Assembly: GCF_027497355.1 (NCBI RefSeq)
Contig: NZ_CP114909.1
Coordinates: 1,860,001 to 1,924,000 of the forward strand
DNA length: 64,000 bases
From: Micromonospora sp. WMMA1947
Lineage (GTDB): Bacteria > Actinomycetota > Actinomycetes > Mycobacteriales > Micromonosporaceae
Direction: 5' to 3'
Positions within the stretch are counted from its first letter, which is position 1. Each line of letters opens with the position of its first letter. The notes beneath the pieces are model-generated. The model was not told the origin of the DNA. It did no database searches and saw only the letters and a list, made by a program, of their open reading frames with translations. The position numbers and the translations under genes are program-made. Of the stretch, positions 23,877-33,625 are shown piece after piece.

Positions 23877-24887
23877 TCAGCTGACCCGGACGAAACCGGC
23901 CAGTGGCTGGGTGTTGATGCTCGACACCTGGACCGGTTTACCGGTACGGGGCGCGTGCACCATCACCCCGTTGCCGAGATAGAGCCCGACGTGATGCAGG
24001 TCGGAGCCGAAGAACACCAGGTCACCGGGGCGTGCCTCGGAACGGGAGACCCTGCGGCCCTCGTTCCACTGGGCGCCGGTGAAGTGGGTCAGCGAGATGC
24101 CGGCCGCCTTGTACGCGTACTGGGTGAGGCCGGAGCAGTCGAACGAATTCGGGCCGGTGGCGCCCCACACGTACGGGTCGCCGACCTGGGCGCACGCCGT
24201 CTTGATGGCGGTCCGCGCGGCGCTGCTCACCACGCCGTCGATCTTGGGGCAGCCCGCCGGGCGGATCGAGGTCACCGGGAGCATGGCGGTCAGCCGCTTG
24301 ATCTCCGAGTCGATCTGCTTCTTCTTCGCCGCGAGGTCGTTCTGCTGCTTGATCTCCAGCGCGATCAGCGCGTCGAGCTTTTCCTTCTGCTTGTTGTACT
24401 CGTCGCGCACCTTGAGCACACCGGCGATCTGGCGGCGCTGGTCGTCGGCGATCCGGTCCAGCATGACCAGCTGCTCGGCCAGCGTGCCCGGCTTGGTGTT
24501 CACCAGCAGCGCGCCCAGCTCCTGCGACGGGCCCTGGATGTAGTACCGGGCCGCGATGTCGCCGACCTTGTTCATGGCGAGCGTGGAGGCGAGCTCCAGC
24601 GGCACCATCTTGTCCTTCAGCGCCTTGGACTTCTTCTGGTTGGCGCGGAGCTGCGAGCGGACCTTGTTGAACTGCTCGATGGTGGGTTCGAGCTGCTCCC
24701 ACTGCTTGTCGATCTGCGCGTCGATCTCGTCCACCGACGGCGCCGCGTGCGCCGGGGCCGTCAGCATGCCGGCGCCGACCGCGGCGGCCGCGACCAGGGT
24801 GACCAGACGGCGTACCACCCGTTGGAACCCGGCCCGCCGGCCGGGTGGAGCGCTCGGGGCGTGACGTTGAGGGGGCGTGGTTGCCAC
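23877..24887 (-). CDS. secreted NlpC/P60 peptidoglycan hydrolase (second copy)
   Basis: A 336-residue paralogue of the hydrolase at 20360-21391. It has a signal sequence (LVTLVAAAAVGAGMLTAPAHA), the same PSVDEIDAQIDKQWEQLEPTI-type coiled coil and the C-terminal Cys/His/His domain (NSFDCSGLTQYAY, DLHHVGLYLGN, VMVHAP). GTG at 24887 is chosen because AAAGGAG is 9 bases upstream. In contrast to the first copy, no c-di-AMP aptamer is visible in its 170-bp upstream region, so the two enzymes probably answer to different signals. Confidence 0.9.
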   Translation of the reverse strand: MATTPPQRHAPSAPPGRRAGFQRVVRRLVTLVAAAAVGAGMLTAPAHAAPSVDEIDAQIDKQWEQLEPTIEQFNKVRSQLRANQKKSKALKDKMVPLELASTLAMNKVGDIAARYYIQGPSQELGALLVNTKPGTLAEQLVMLDRIADDQRRQIAGVLKVRDEYNKQKEKLDALIALEIKQQNDLAAKKKQIDSEIKRLTAMLPVTSIRPAGCPKIDGVVSSAARTAIKTACAQVGDPYVWGATGPNSFDCSGLTQYAYKAAGISLTHFTGAQWNEGRRVSRSEARPGDLVFFGSDLHHVGLYLGNGVMVHAPRTGKPVQVSSINTQPLAGFVRVS

Positions 24888-25057
24888 CGGCACGGACTCC
24901 TTTGCAACCGACCGCCGGGCGCCTCGCGAGAGGGAAGGTCGAGGCAGACGACCCACAGCGGTCGGTGCCCCACATTAGGGAAGGCGCCCGATGGAATCAA
25001 GGCGACCGTTTGTTCAATCACGTATCCGCAATCGGTTGCACACCAAGGGTATTCAAT

Positions 25058-26062
25058 TCATCTTCCGACGATGGCTGTCAATACGTCGTCGAGCGTCACC
25101 ACACCCATCGGCCGGCGTCCGTCGCTGACCAGCACCATGTGGCGGCGTTCGCGGCGCATCGCGAGCAGCAGATCGGCGAGCGTACGGTCCGGTGGCACCA
25201 CCGCCAGCGGCCGGTAGATGTCGGCCGGCACCGGTGCCCGGCGGCTCGCCCCGGCGTACCCGAGCACGTCCTTCACGTGCACGAAACCGAGCACCCGGCG
25301 GGTGGCCCGCTGCACCACCGGGAAGCGGGACCGGCCGGTACGGGTCGCCAGCACCTCCAGCGACGCCGGTGAGACGTCCTCGGCCACCGTGGTCACCGTG
25401 GACCAGGGCTGCAGCGCGTCCGCCGCGGTACGGCTGTGCAGGGCCAGCGCGCCGGTGATCCGGGCGTGCTCCTCGGCGTCCAGCAACCCCTCGGTACGCG
25501 CCTGCGACACCAGGCCGGCCAGTTCCTCGGCCGTGAACACGGTCTTCACCGCGTCGGTCGCCTCCACCCGCCACCACCGCAGCACCTGCCGGGACGCCCA
25601 CTTCATCGTCAGCAGCAGCGGTTTGGTGGCCAGGCAGAACGCCAGCATGGCCGGGCCGAGCCAGAGCGCCGACGGCTCCGGACCGGCCAGGGTGATGTTC
25701 TTCGGCACCATCTCGCCGACCACGGTGTGCAGGAACACCACCACCGCCAGCGCGATGACGAACGACACCGGGTGCACCGCCGAGGCGGGCAGCGCGATAG
25801 CGGCGAACGCCGGCTCCAGCAGGTGGGCGAGTGCCGGCTCGGCGATCGCGCCGAGGCCGAGTGAGCACACGGTGATGCCGAGCTGCGCCCCGGCGATCAT
25901 CAGCGGGATCTGGTTCATCGCCGCCAGCGCCAGCCGGGCCCGCTTCGACGTCGCCGCCAGCGGTTCGATCACCGTACGCCGGGAGGCGATCAGCGCGAAC
26001 TCGCTGCCCACGAAGAAGGCGTTGCCGAGCAGCAGAACCACTGCCAGGAGGAGTTCAGGCAC
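25058..26062 (-). CDS. CNNM/DUF21-CBS domain membrane protein
   Basis: A 334-residue protein with an N-terminal DUF21 membrane domain (LLLAVVLLLGNAFFVGSEFALIASRR, VVFLHTVVGEMVPKNITLA) and a pair of cytosolic CBS domains ending VTLDDVLTAIVGR. Members are related to the magnesium/cobalt efflux CorC and CNNM families. The GTG start at 26062 overlaps the stop of the preceding paralogue, indicating coupling. It lacks the C-terminal CorC_HlyC domain present in its partner. Ion specificity is unknown. Confidence 0.85.
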   Translation of the reverse strand: MPELLLAVVLLLGNAFFVGSEFALIASRRTVIEPLAATSKRARLALAAMNQIPLMIAGAQLGITVCSLGLGAIAEPALAHLLEPAFAAIALPASAVHPVSFVIALAVVVFLHTVVGEMVPKNITLAGPEPSALWLGPAMLAFCLATKPLLLTMKWASRQVLRWWRVEATDAVKTVFTAEELAGLVSQARTEGLLDAEEHARITGALALHSRTAADALQPWSTVTTVAEDVSPASLEVLATRTGRSRFPVVQRATRRVLGFVHVKDVLGYAGASRRAPVPADIYRPLAVVPPDRTLADLLLAMRRERRHMVLVSDGRRPMGVVTLDDVLTAIVGR

Positions 26063-27446
26063 CGTCGTCGGGCTCCTCGGGGCGTACCACCCGCACCTGC
26101 TCGATCCGGTGCCGGTCGACCTCCACCACAGTGAACTCGTAGCCGGCCTCGTCGACCGTCTCGCCGGGCAGCGGGATGTGGCCGAGCCGCGCCATGAGGA
26201 ACCCGCCGAGCGTCTCGTACGGCCCGTCGGGCAGCCGGAACCCGGTCTGCTCGACCAGCTCGTCGGCGCGCAGCACACCGTCGGTCAGGACCGTTCGCTC
26301 GCCGCCGGGCACTGTCAGCTCCGCCGGCCCGAAGCCGTCCACCGCGTCCGGGTCGAACTCGTCGGCGATCTCCCCGACCAGCTCCTCCACGAGGTCTTCC
26401 ACAGTCACCACGCCGTCGGTGCCGCCGTACTCGTCCACCACTATCGCCAGGTCCGCCCCGGCGGCCTTCAGCGCGGCCAGCACCCCGTTCAGGTTCAGGC
26501 TCTCCGGGACGTACACCGGTTCCCGGGCCACCGAGGCGACGGTGGTGGCGGCCCGGTGGGCCAGCGGCACCCCCAGCGCGTCGGGTACCCCGGCGACGCC
26601 GGTGACGAGGTCGAGCGTCTCCTCGTAGACCGGGAACCGGGTCCGGCCGGTCAGCCGGGACGCCTCCAGCAACTCCGCCACCGTCGCGGTGGCGCGCAGC
26701 GCGGTGACGTCCACCCGGGGTGTCATCGCCTCGGCCGCCCGCTTGTCGCCGAAACGGATGGTGCGGCGCAGCAGCATCGCGGTGTCCGGCGGCAGCGCGC
26801 CGGCCCGGGCCGAGATGGCGGCGAGCAACCCCAACTCCTCCGGGGAACGGGCGCTCGCCAGCTCCTCCTGCGGCTCCACGCCGAGGCGGCGCACCAGCCG
26901 GTTCGCGGATTCGTTCAGCAGCCGGATCAGCCAGCCGAACGTGCGGGAGAAGGCTCGCATCGGCGCGGCGGTGGCGAGCGCCGCGGGCATCGGGCGGGCC
27001 AGCGCCAGGTTCTTCGGCACCAGCTCGCCGAACAGCATCGAGATGAGCGTGGCCAGCGCCAGCGCGAGCAGGCCGGAGAAGCGTTCCGCGCCGCCGAGCG
27101 GATGCAGCAGCGGCGCGAAGATCCGGGCCAGGGCGGGCTCGGCCAGGTAGCCGGTGAGCAACGCGGTGAGCGTGATCCCGAGCTGCGCGCCGGAGAGCTG
27201 AAAGGACAACTCACGCAGCGCGCGGCGGACCGTGACGGCCCGGCCGTCGCCTTCGTCGGCCCGCCTGTCGATCTCCGCCCGGTCGACGGTGACCAGGGCG
27301 AACTCGGCCGCGACGAAGAAGGCGTTGCCGGCGGTCAGCAGCACGAAACCGACCAGTGGCAACAGCGTCAGAAGCAGAAGGCCGTCGATGCGCGTGATTG
27401 TGGCACGCGCGCGCCGATGGCGGGCCCCCCGTAGCGTGGGACGCAT
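26055..27446 (-). CDS. CNNM/DUF21-CBS-CorC_HlyC membrane protein
   Basis: A protein of about 463 residues with four DUF21 helices (LVGFVLLTAGNAFFVAAEFALV; MLFGELVPKNLALARPM), two CBS domains (EAMTPRVDVTAL; LAIVVDEYGGTDGVVTVEDL) and a C-terminal CorC_HlyC domain (FRLPDGPYETLGGFLMARLG). It resembles HlyC/CorC transporters implicated in Mg2+/Co2+ homeostasis. The start is uncertain: ATG 27446 overlaps the divergent GPP34 start, and a shorter form near 27380 with an unusual codon cannot be excluded. It forms a coupled pair with the next gene. Confidence 0.83.
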   Translation of the reverse strand: MRPTLRGARHRRARATITRIDGLLLLTLLPLVGFVLLTAGNAFFVAAEFALVTVDRAEIDRRADEGDGRAVTVRRALRELSFQLSGAQLGITLTALLTGYLAEPALARIFAPLLHPLGGAERFSGLLALALATLISMLFGELVPKNLALARPMPAALATAAPMRAFSRTFGWLIRLLNESANRLVRRLGVEPQEELASARSPEELGLLAAISARAGALPPDTAMLLRRTIRFGDKRAAEAMTPRVDVTALRATATVAELLEASRLTGRTRFPVYEETLDLVTGVAGVPDALGVPLAHRAATTVASVAREPVYVPESLNLNGVLAALKAAGADLAIVVDEYGGTDGVVTVEDLVEELVGEIADEFDPDAVDGFGPAELTVPGGERTVLTDGVLRADELVEQTGFRLPDGPYETLGGFLMARLGHIPLPGETVDEAGYEFTVVEVDRHRIEQVRVVRPEEPDDGA

Positions 27447-28122
27447 GGACGGCCTGCTGCTCACCGACGAACTGGTCCTGCTCGCCTACGACGACGACGG
27501 CGCGAACCGGCTCGGCAGTCCGCACCTCGGCTACGGCCTCGCCGGGGCGGTGCTGCTGGAACTGGCTCTGGCCGGCCGGGTGGAGGTGGTGGACAAGCGG
27601 CTCGTGGTCACCGATCCCGCGCCGACCGGCGTACCGCTGCTGGACGAGGCGCTGGCGACTGTGGGGTCCGGCCGCCCCCGCAAGCCGAAGGACTGGATCG
27701 GCAAGCTCGCCAGGGGCCTACCGGACCGGGTGCTCGGCGGGCTCGTCGACGCCGGAATCCTGCGCCGGGAGTCCGACCGGGTGCTGCTGGTCTTCCCGCG
27801 TACCCGCTATCCCTCGCCGACCGGCGCGGAGCCGGCGGTGGAGACCGCGGCCCGGGAGCGGATGGCGACGGCGCTCACCACCGACGGCCCGGTCGACGCC
27901 CGGACCGCCGCGCTGCTCACGCTGACCCGCGCGGTCGGCCTCGACCGCAAGATCTTCCGCGAGATGCCGAAGGAGCGGGTCAAGGCGCGCATCGAGGAGA
28001 TCGCCGCCGGTGACTGGGCGTCGGCCGCCACCAGGAAGGCGATCGAGGAGATGCAGGCCGCGCTGATGGTCGCGATGACGGCCGGGACGAGCGCCGCCAT
28101 CATGACCACCACGACCAGCTGA
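27445..28122 (+). CDS. GPP34 (Golgi phosphoprotein 3-like) family protein
   Basis: A 225-residue GPP34-domain protein, helical throughout, starting MDGLLLTDELVLLAYDDDG. The eukaryotic relative GOLPH3 binds phosphoinositides; the actinobacterial role is unknown, but genomes of this group carry many copies. TAGCGT (27432-27437) is 7 bases before the ATG and no Shine-Dalgarno sequence is present, indicating a leaderless mRNA. It is divergent from the CNNM-like gene. Confidence 0.85.
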   Translation: MDGLLLTDELVLLAYDDDGANRLGSPHLGYGLAGAVLLELALAGRVEVVDKRLVVTDPAPTGVPLLDEALATVGSGRPRKPKDWIGKLARGLPDRVLGGLVDAGILRRESDRVLLVFPRTRYPSPTGAEPAVETAARERMATALTTDGPVDARTAALLTLTRAVGLDRKIFREMPKERVKARIEEIAAGDWASAATRKAIEEMQAALMVAMTAGTSAAIMTTTTS

Positions 28123-28126
28123 ACGC

Positions 28127-28161
28127 GACGGCGGCGGCACCGCTCGGGTGCCGCCGCCGTC
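28127..28161. terminator. bidirectional terminator hairpin
   Basis: A perfect 15-bp inverted repeat (gacggcggcggcacc / ggtgccgccgccgtc) lies between convergent stops. Confidence 0.8.
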
Positions 28162-28189
28162 GTGGTCCGGCTTCCGCCGGGTGTACGCC

Positions 28190-30388
28190 TCAGCTCGCGG
28201 TCGGCGCGACCTCCGGCTCACCGGCCGGGGCCTCGGGCTTGACCGAGCGCAGCAGCACGCTCGCCACGTCGACCACCTCGACGTCCTCGCCGGCGCCCTT
28301 GCCGTTCACGCCGTCGTTGAGCATCGTCGAGCAGAACGGGCAGCCGACCGCGATGGTCTTCGCACCGGTGGCCATGGCCTCCTCGACCCGGTCCACGTTG
28401 ATCCGCTTGCCGATCTTCTCCTCCATCCACATCCGGGCACCGCCGGCGCCGCAGCAGAAGGAGCGCTCGCTGTTGCGCGGCATCTCGGTCAGCTCGCCCT
28501 GGATCGAATCGCCGAGCACCTCACGCGGAGCGGCGAAGATCCGGTTGTGACGGCCCAGGTAGCACGGGTCGTGGTAGGTCACGCCGCCGTCGACCGGCTG
28601 GACCGGGGTGAGCTTGCCGGCGCTGACCAGGTGGGCCAGCAGCTGGGTGTGGTGGACCACCTCGAACTCGCCGCCGAGCTGGCCGTACTCGTTGCCCAGG
28701 GTGTTGAAGCAGTGCGGGCAGGTGGCGACGATCTTGCGCTTGCTCTTCTCCCGGCCCTCGAACGCCTCGTTGAGCGTCTCGACGTTCTGCTGGGCGAGCA
28801 TCTGGAAGACGAACTCGTTGCCGATCCGCCGGGCCGGGTCACCGGAGCAGGTCTCGCCCTCACCGAGGATGGCGAACTTGACGCCCGCCTCGTTGAGCAG
28901 CGTGGCGACCGCGCGGGTGGTCTTCTTGGCCCGGTCCTCGAACGCGCCGGCGCAGCCGACCCAGAACAGGTACTCGAAGTCGTCGACCTCGCCGACGCGC
29001 GGCACCTCGAACCCGAGGCCCTTGGTCCAGTCCTCGCGGGTGTTCTGCGGGGCACCCCACGGGTTGCCCTTGTTCTCGAGGTTGCGGAGCATGACGCCGG
29101 CCTCGGACGGGAAGCTCGACTCGATCAGCACCTGGTAGCGGCGCATGTCGACGATGTGGTCCACGTGCTCGATGTCGACCGGGCACTGCTCGACGCAGGC
29201 GCCGCAGGTGGTGCAGGACCAGAGCACGTCCGGGTCGATGACACCGCCCTCCTCGGCGGTGCCGATCAGCGGCCGGTCCGCCTCGGCCAGGGCCAGCACG
29301 TCCATGTGGGCGAGCTGCGCCTCGGTGGCCTTCTCCTCGCCGGTGAGGTCCTTGCCGCCACCGGCCAGCAGGTACGGCGCCTTGGCGTACGCGTGGTCGC
29401 GCAGGCTCAGCACCAGCAGCTTCGGCGACAGCGGCTTGCCGGTGTTCCAGGCGGGGCACTGCGACTGGCAGCGGCCGCACTCGGTGCAGGTGCTGAAGTC
29501 GAGCAGGCCCTTCCAGCTGAACTGCTCGACCTGGGCGACACCGAACTGGTCCTTCTCCGGGTCGGCCTCCTCGAAGTCGAGCGGCTTGCCCTCGCTGGTC
29601 ATCGGGCGCAGCGGGCCGAGACCGGAGCCGGCCGCCTTCTCCGGGTCGCGCTTGAAGAAGATGTTCGGGAAGGCCAGGAAGCGGTGCCAGGCCACGCCCA
29701 TGGTGACGTTCAGCGAGATCACGATGAGCCAGGTCATCGAAATGCAGATCTTGATGAGGGCGGCCACACTGACGCCGGCCTCCCAGTTCGGGAGCACCGA
29801 ACCGACCGCATGGCTGAGCGGGGCGGCCCAGACCGGGTACTCGAAGTGGTCGGTGGCGACCTTGAAGCCCCGGATCACGAACCCGAAGATCAGGACCAGC
29901 AGGACGACCCACTCGACGAAGTAGCCCTGCCACATGGTCGAGCCGGTGAACCGGGACCGGTTCTCCGCGCGGCCCGGCCGGTTGCGCAGCCGGATCGCCA
30001 TCAGCACCAGAATCCCGACCAGGCCGAGGATGCCGATCCACTCGGTGACCAGACCGAAGATCGTCCAGTGCCCGATGATCGGCAGGCCGCCGCCGGTGGA
30101 GACCACTTCGAAGTAGGCCTCCAGCACCAGCAGCGACAGCACGATGAAGCCGACCATCACGAACCAGTGGGCCGCGCCGACCACGCTCCACTTGAGCATG
30201 CGGGTGTGACCGGCGGTCTCCACCAGCATCTTCTTCGTACGCGCGCCCTTGTCGCCGAACCGTTCCGGCGCAGGTTGGCCGAGCCGGATGACGGCGGTCA
30301 TCTGCATGACCGCGCGTACCGCGAGCCACACCGCAACGGCGGTGATGGCGGCCGCGAGGATCGTGGTGACGATCTGGACGCTGCCCAT
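28190..30388 (-). CDS. etfD: EtfD-like membrane iron-sulfur oxidoreductase (heterodisulfide reductase-related)
   Basis: A 732-residue protein with an N-terminal membrane domain of about five helices (nitrate-reductase gamma-like), two 4Fe-4S motifs (CTECGRCQSQCPAWNTGKP and CTTCGACVEQCPVD) and two CCG domains (WVGCAGAFEDR..CSGDPARR; CPHCFNTLGNEYG..CCGAGGARMW). This is the architecture of mycobacterial EtfD, which passes electrons from the flavoprotein ETF to the quinone pool during fatty-acid oxidation. The ATG at 30388 follows GGGAGG. Its promoter shares a palindrome with the FadE5-like gene, consistent with co-regulation. Confidence 0.88.
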   Translation of the reverse strand: MGSVQIVTTILAAAITAVAVWLAVRAVMQMTAVIRLGQPAPERFGDKGARTKKMLVETAGHTRMLKWSVVGAAHWFVMVGFIVLSLLVLEAYFEVVSTGGGLPIIGHWTIFGLVTEWIGILGLVGILVLMAIRLRNRPGRAENRSRFTGSTMWQGYFVEWVVLLVLIFGFVIRGFKVATDHFEYPVWAAPLSHAVGSVLPNWEAGVSVAALIKICISMTWLIVISLNVTMGVAWHRFLAFPNIFFKRDPEKAAGSGLGPLRPMTSEGKPLDFEEADPEKDQFGVAQVEQFSWKGLLDFSTCTECGRCQSQCPAWNTGKPLSPKLLVLSLRDHAYAKAPYLLAGGGKDLTGEEKATEAQLAHMDVLALAEADRPLIGTAEEGGVIDPDVLWSCTTCGACVEQCPVDIEHVDHIVDMRRYQVLIESSFPSEAGVMLRNLENKGNPWGAPQNTREDWTKGLGFEVPRVGEVDDFEYLFWVGCAGAFEDRAKKTTRAVATLLNEAGVKFAILGEGETCSGDPARRIGNEFVFQMLAQQNVETLNEAFEGREKSKRKIVATCPHCFNTLGNEYGQLGGEFEVVHHTQLLAHLVSAGKLTPVQPVDGGVTYHDPCYLGRHNRIFAAPREVLGDSIQGELTEMPRNSERSFCCGAGGARMWMEEKIGKRINVDRVEEAMATGAKTIAVGCPFCSTMLNDGVNGKGAGEDVEVVDVASVLLRSVKPEAPAGEPEVAPTAS

Positions 30389-30422
30389 CGAGTTGGCCTC
30401 CCGGTCTGCTGCTTGTCCGTGC

Positions 30423-30452
30423 AGCCTACGCGCAAGGTTACCCAGCAGTAAC
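30423..30452 (-). promoter_or_regulatory. etfD promoter with overlapping palindromic operator
   Basis: On the minus strand TTACTG (-35, 30451-30446) and TAGGCT (-10, 30428-30423) are 17 bases apart. GTTAC-N6-GTAAC (30437-30452) covers the -35 box. The same palindrome is at 6466-6481 upstream of the FadE5-like gene, so a repressor acting at both is likely. Confidence 0.65.
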
Positions 30453-30567
30453 GTGAGTCTTCTCGCACCAGGCCACGCCGCCCTGCGCACACCTTAGGTG
30501 GAGCGGCGTCGAAGCGCCGGGCAGGGGCGGCGTGGCGTGACCTACGCCGGGGTGGGGCAGCGCCGGA

Positions 30568-30831
30568 TCAGCGCCAGCGGGAGAGCAGGATCAGCGACGA
30601 GACCATCGCGCCGAAGCCCACGGCGAGGTTCCAGTAACCCCAACTGGCGACCGGGTACGCCTGCTCGGACAGGTAGTAGACCACCAGCCAGCCGATGCCC
30701 ACCACGATCAACGAGACCGCCGTGAACGGCAGCCAGATCGGGCTAGGCTTGCGCGTCGACGCCGTCGCCGTCGGACGTACGTCCGTCGGCGGGGTGTACA
30801 CCTTCTTCTTGCGGACCTGAGACTTGGGCAC
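30568..30831 (-). CDS. crgA: cell division protein CrgA
   Basis: An 87-residue protein with the CrgA signature: N-terminal MPKSQVRKKKVYTPP, then two transmembrane helices (about residues 34-54 and 66-84) with SWGYWNLAVGFGAMVSSL. CrgA is a divisome inner-membrane protein that interacts with FtsZ, FtsI and other division proteins. The GTG at 30831 gives the canonical length. It is divergent from the DUF881 gene; 230 bases between them hold a possible TACGCT -10 box (30924-30919) for crgA. Confidence 0.92.
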   Translation of the reverse strand: MPKSQVRKKKVYTPPTDVRPTATASTRKPSPIWLPFTAVSLIVVGIGWLVVYYLSEQAYPVASWGYWNLAVGFGAMVSSLILLSRWR

Positions 30832-31061
30832 GACGCTCTCCAGAGGGGGGTACGACCTCGTCCGGCCTGACAACCGGGCGCGAGGGCGACGGTCCATGGC
30901 CAATAATGTTCGACAGCTAGCGTAGTCCCGACGGACCGTCCAGGCCATGAATGGGGCCAGGACGGTGCACTCAGTAACCGGAAAGAGCGGACTTTCCGGG
31001 TCGAGCAGGTCGGCTCGCACCGGCGCGGGCCGGAACGAGACGACGGGAAAGGGAACGCCCG

Positions 31062-31868
31062 GTGGAGTACACGTCCGGCGCCGCCTCCTGGCAGAAGGTC
31101 CTCCGCCGCGCGGCAGCCGCCCTGCTGCCCCGGCGCGCACGCCAGCGCCGCGCGGGCTGGTCCGTCGGCGTACCCCTGATCGCCGCCGCGGCCGGTCTGC
31201 TCTTCACCACGACCGCCACCACCGCTGGTGGCACCTCCCTGCGTGAGGACCGCCGGCCCCAGCTCACCCAGCTGATCGAGGACCGCCGTGAGGAGGTCGC
31301 CGCCAGCGAGGCGAAGGCCGCCCGGCTCCGCGCCGAGGTGGAGGAGCAGACCGCCGCGCTCGCCGGTGCCGACGGGCCGATCAAGACCGAACGGGACCGG
31401 GCCGCCGCGAGCCGGCAGGGCGCCGGCTTCACCGCGCTGACCGGCAACGGCGTGACAGTCGAGCTGAACGACGCCGACCGCCGGCCCGACCAGCCGCTGC
31501 CGAAGGGCGCCAGCAACGACGACCTGGTGGTGCACCAAGGCGACGTGCAGGCGGTCGTCAACGCGCTCTGGGCCGGTGGCGCCGAGGCCATGTCAATCAT
31601 GAACGTCCGCGTCCTGAGCACCAGCGCGGTACGCTGCGTCGGTAACACCCTGCTGCTGCACGGCCGGGTGTACTCCCCTCCTTTCAAGATCGTGGCAATC
31701 GGCGATCCCGCGGAACTCCAGCGGGCGCTCGCCGCCTCTGAGGGAGTGCGGGTGTTCAAGGAAGTGGCCGAGCACTACCAGCTCGGGTATGTCGAGCGCG
31801 TCTCCACAGTCACCGTGCCGGCGTTCGAGGACTCCACCGCGTTGCAGTCGGCGACGGTGCCCCGGTGA
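31062..31868 (+). CDS. DUF881 family membrane protein
   Basis: A 268-residue protein with an arginine-rich cytosolic N terminus, one transmembrane helix (about residues 33-55), a coiled coil ([32 protein letters not shown]) and the DUF881 domain ([39 protein letters not shown]). DUF881 proteins recur next to division and sortase genes in actinomycetes; the function is undefined. GTG at 31062 is used. The stop overlaps the sortase GTG by 4 bases. Confidence 0.85.
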   Translation: MEYTSGAASWQKVLRRAAAALLPRRARQRRAGWSVGVPLIAAAAGLLFTTTATTAGGTSLREDRRPQLTQLIEDRREEVAASEAKAARLRAEVEEQTAALAGADGPIKTERDRAAASRQGAGFTALTGNGVTVELNDADRRPDQPLPKGASNDDLVVHQGDVQAVVNALWAGGAEAMSIMNVRVLSTSAVRCVGNTLLLHGRVYSPPFKIVAIGDPAELQRALAASEGVRVFKEVAEHYQLGYVERVSTVTVPAFEDSTALQSATVPR

Positions 31869-33622
31869 CCGGCGGCGACCCCCGGGAACGCGCCGGCCAC
31901 GACCGCCGGGAGGAGGAGCCGACCGCGTTCCTGTCCCGGGTCGAGCGCCCGGCCCCGGCGTCGCCACCCCCGCTCGACCTGCCCTGGCCCGACGCCGGTC
32001 CGGCACACACCGCCCCGGCCCGACGCGGCCCGGACACCCGGCCGCCCGTTCCACCGCCCTCCGCCCCGCCGCCCTCCGCCCCGCCACGGACCGGCACGCC
32101 GGTCGCTCCGCCGCCGCCGTGGCCGGGCAGTCAGGCGCACCAGCAGACGAGCGCCTCCCGCGCCGAGGCCGCCCCCCGGTTCCGCCCGCAGGCCGGCGAG
32201 CTTCCCCCCAGGGGTACGCCCCACCCGGCCGGCCCCGCGCACCAGGGGCCGGCGCACCAGGGGGCCGGGCACCACGGGCCGGCGCAGAACGGCCCAGCGC
32301 AGCACAGTCCCGCGCAGAACGGTCCCGCACAGCACAGTCCCGCGCGTCATCGGCCGGCGCAGAACGGTCCCGCACCCCAGGGGCCGGCACCCCGGGGCGG
32401 CAGCGCCCCCGGGATGCGCCCGGCCGCACCCGGCGACGTTCCGACCCTGCCGGGTGACCGTCCGGCGGGACCGGGGCCCTACGGGCCGGCACCGCACAAC
32501 GCCGTCCGCCACTTCACCGGTGGGGCGATCCCGCCCGAACGCGGTGGCCGTGGTGGACAACCACCACAGGCAGGCGCCCGCCCGGGGGAGACCGGCGGAC
32601 GCCCGCCGGAGGCCGGTCGCCGACCGGCGGGGGGTGAGGAACGGCCGCCCGGCGTACCCCGTTTCGGTGGACCGGCCGGCGCGGACCGGAATCCTCCGGT
32701 CGATCCCGGAGCCACCACGGTGCTGCCCGCCGTCACCCGGCCGCCGAGGGACCCTCACCTGGACGCCACCGGGCTGATGGGCGCGGTGCCCCCGCCGCCG
32801 GACGACGGCGGTGGTGGCGGTGGTGGCGGTGAGCCGCCCGCCGAGCCGCCTCGCCCCCGGCGCGGCGAGCGGGTGGTGCAACTGCGACCCGAGCAGACCG
32901 GCGACGGATACCGCAGCGTCTACTCCGAGCTGACCCGCCCCACCGTCGGCTCCCGGCTGCGCACTGTCGTCCGCGGCACCGGTGAACTGCTGATCACGTT
33001 CGGCTTGGTGGTGCTCCTCTTCGCCGGGTACGAGATCTGGGGCAAGGCGGTCATCGTCGAGGCCCACCAGAACGACCTGAGCAGCCAGCTCGCCCAGGAG
33101 TGGGACGCGGCGGCGGACCCGACGGTCGGCCCGACCACCGGGCCGACGGTGAAGCCGAAGCCACCGGCCGAGGGCAGGCCGGTCGCCGGCCTCTACATCC
33201 CCAAGTTCGACAAGCACTGGGTGGTGGTCGAGGGGGTCAGCCCGGACGACATCCGGTACGCGCCGGGCCGCTACCCGGACAGTGCCATGCCCGGCGAGGT
33301 GGGCAACTTCTCCGTCGCCGGCCACCGGATCCGCTCCACGTTCTGGCGGCTGGACGAGATGGCCACCGGCGACCCGATTGTGGTCGAGACCAAGACGGAG
33401 TGGCTCGTCTACCGGGTCTACCAGCAGCGGATCGTCAAGCCGTCCCAGGTGGAGGTGGTCGCGCCGGTGCCCGGCAAGCCGGGTCAGAAGCCCACCGAGA
33501 AGCTGCTCACGCTCACCACCTGCAACCCGAAGTTCGACAACTACCAGCGGCTGATCATCCACGCCCGGCTGGACCACACCCAGGCCAAGTCGGCGGGCCG
33601 CCCGGCCGAACTGGAGGCGTGA
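31865..33622 (+). CDS. class E sortase with a long proline-rich N-terminal extension
   Basis: A 585-residue protein of which the first 365 residues are proline/glycine-rich and cytosolic. A transmembrane helix ([19 protein letters not shown]) and an extracellular sortase domain follow. Catalytic residues are the His in [13 protein letters not shown], the Cys in [12 protein letters not shown] and the Arg in LIIHARLD. Class E sortases join LAxTG-type substrates to the wall. Typical members have about 250-300 residues, so the N-terminal extension is unusually long; it includes a tandem [10 protein letters not shown] repeat at 32282-32341. Confidence 0.88.
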   Translation: MTGGDPRERAGHDRREEEPTAFLSRVERPAPASPPPLDLPWPDAGPAHTAPARRGPDTRPPVPPPSAPPPSAPPRTGTPVAPPPPWPGSQAHQQTSASRAEAAPRFRPQAGELPPRGTPHPAGPAHQGPAHQGAGHHGPAQNGPAQHSPAQNGPAQHSPARHRPAQNGPAPQGPAPRGGSAPGMRPAAPGDVPTLPGDRPAGPGPYGPAPHNAVRHFTGGAIPPERGGRGGQPPQAGARPGETGGRPPEAGRRPAGGEERPPGVPRFGGPAGADRNPPVDPGATTVLPAVTRPPRDPHLDATGLMGAVPPPPDDGGGGGGGGEPPAEPPRPRRGERVVQLRPEQTGDGYRSVYSELTRPTVGSRLRTVVRGTGELLITFGLVVLLFAGYEIWGKAVIVEAHQNDLSSQLAQEWDAAADPTVGPTTGPTVKPKPPAEGRPVAGLYIPKFDKHWVVVEGVSPDDIRYAPGRYPDSAMPGEVGNFSVAGHRIRSTFWRLDEMATGDPIVVETKTEWLVYRVYQQRIVKPSQVEVVAPVPGKPGQKPTEKLLTLTTCNPKFDNYQRLIIHARLDHTQAKSAGRPAELEA

Positions 33623-33625
33623 GCC

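Noticed and set aside
28148..30451. A 767-residue open frame on the plus strand opposite the EtfD-like gene.
   Set aside because: It is a shadow of the third-position G/C bias of the true gene; its translation is low-complexity and lacks domain motifs, while the minus-strand product has clear iron-sulfur and CCG motifs.
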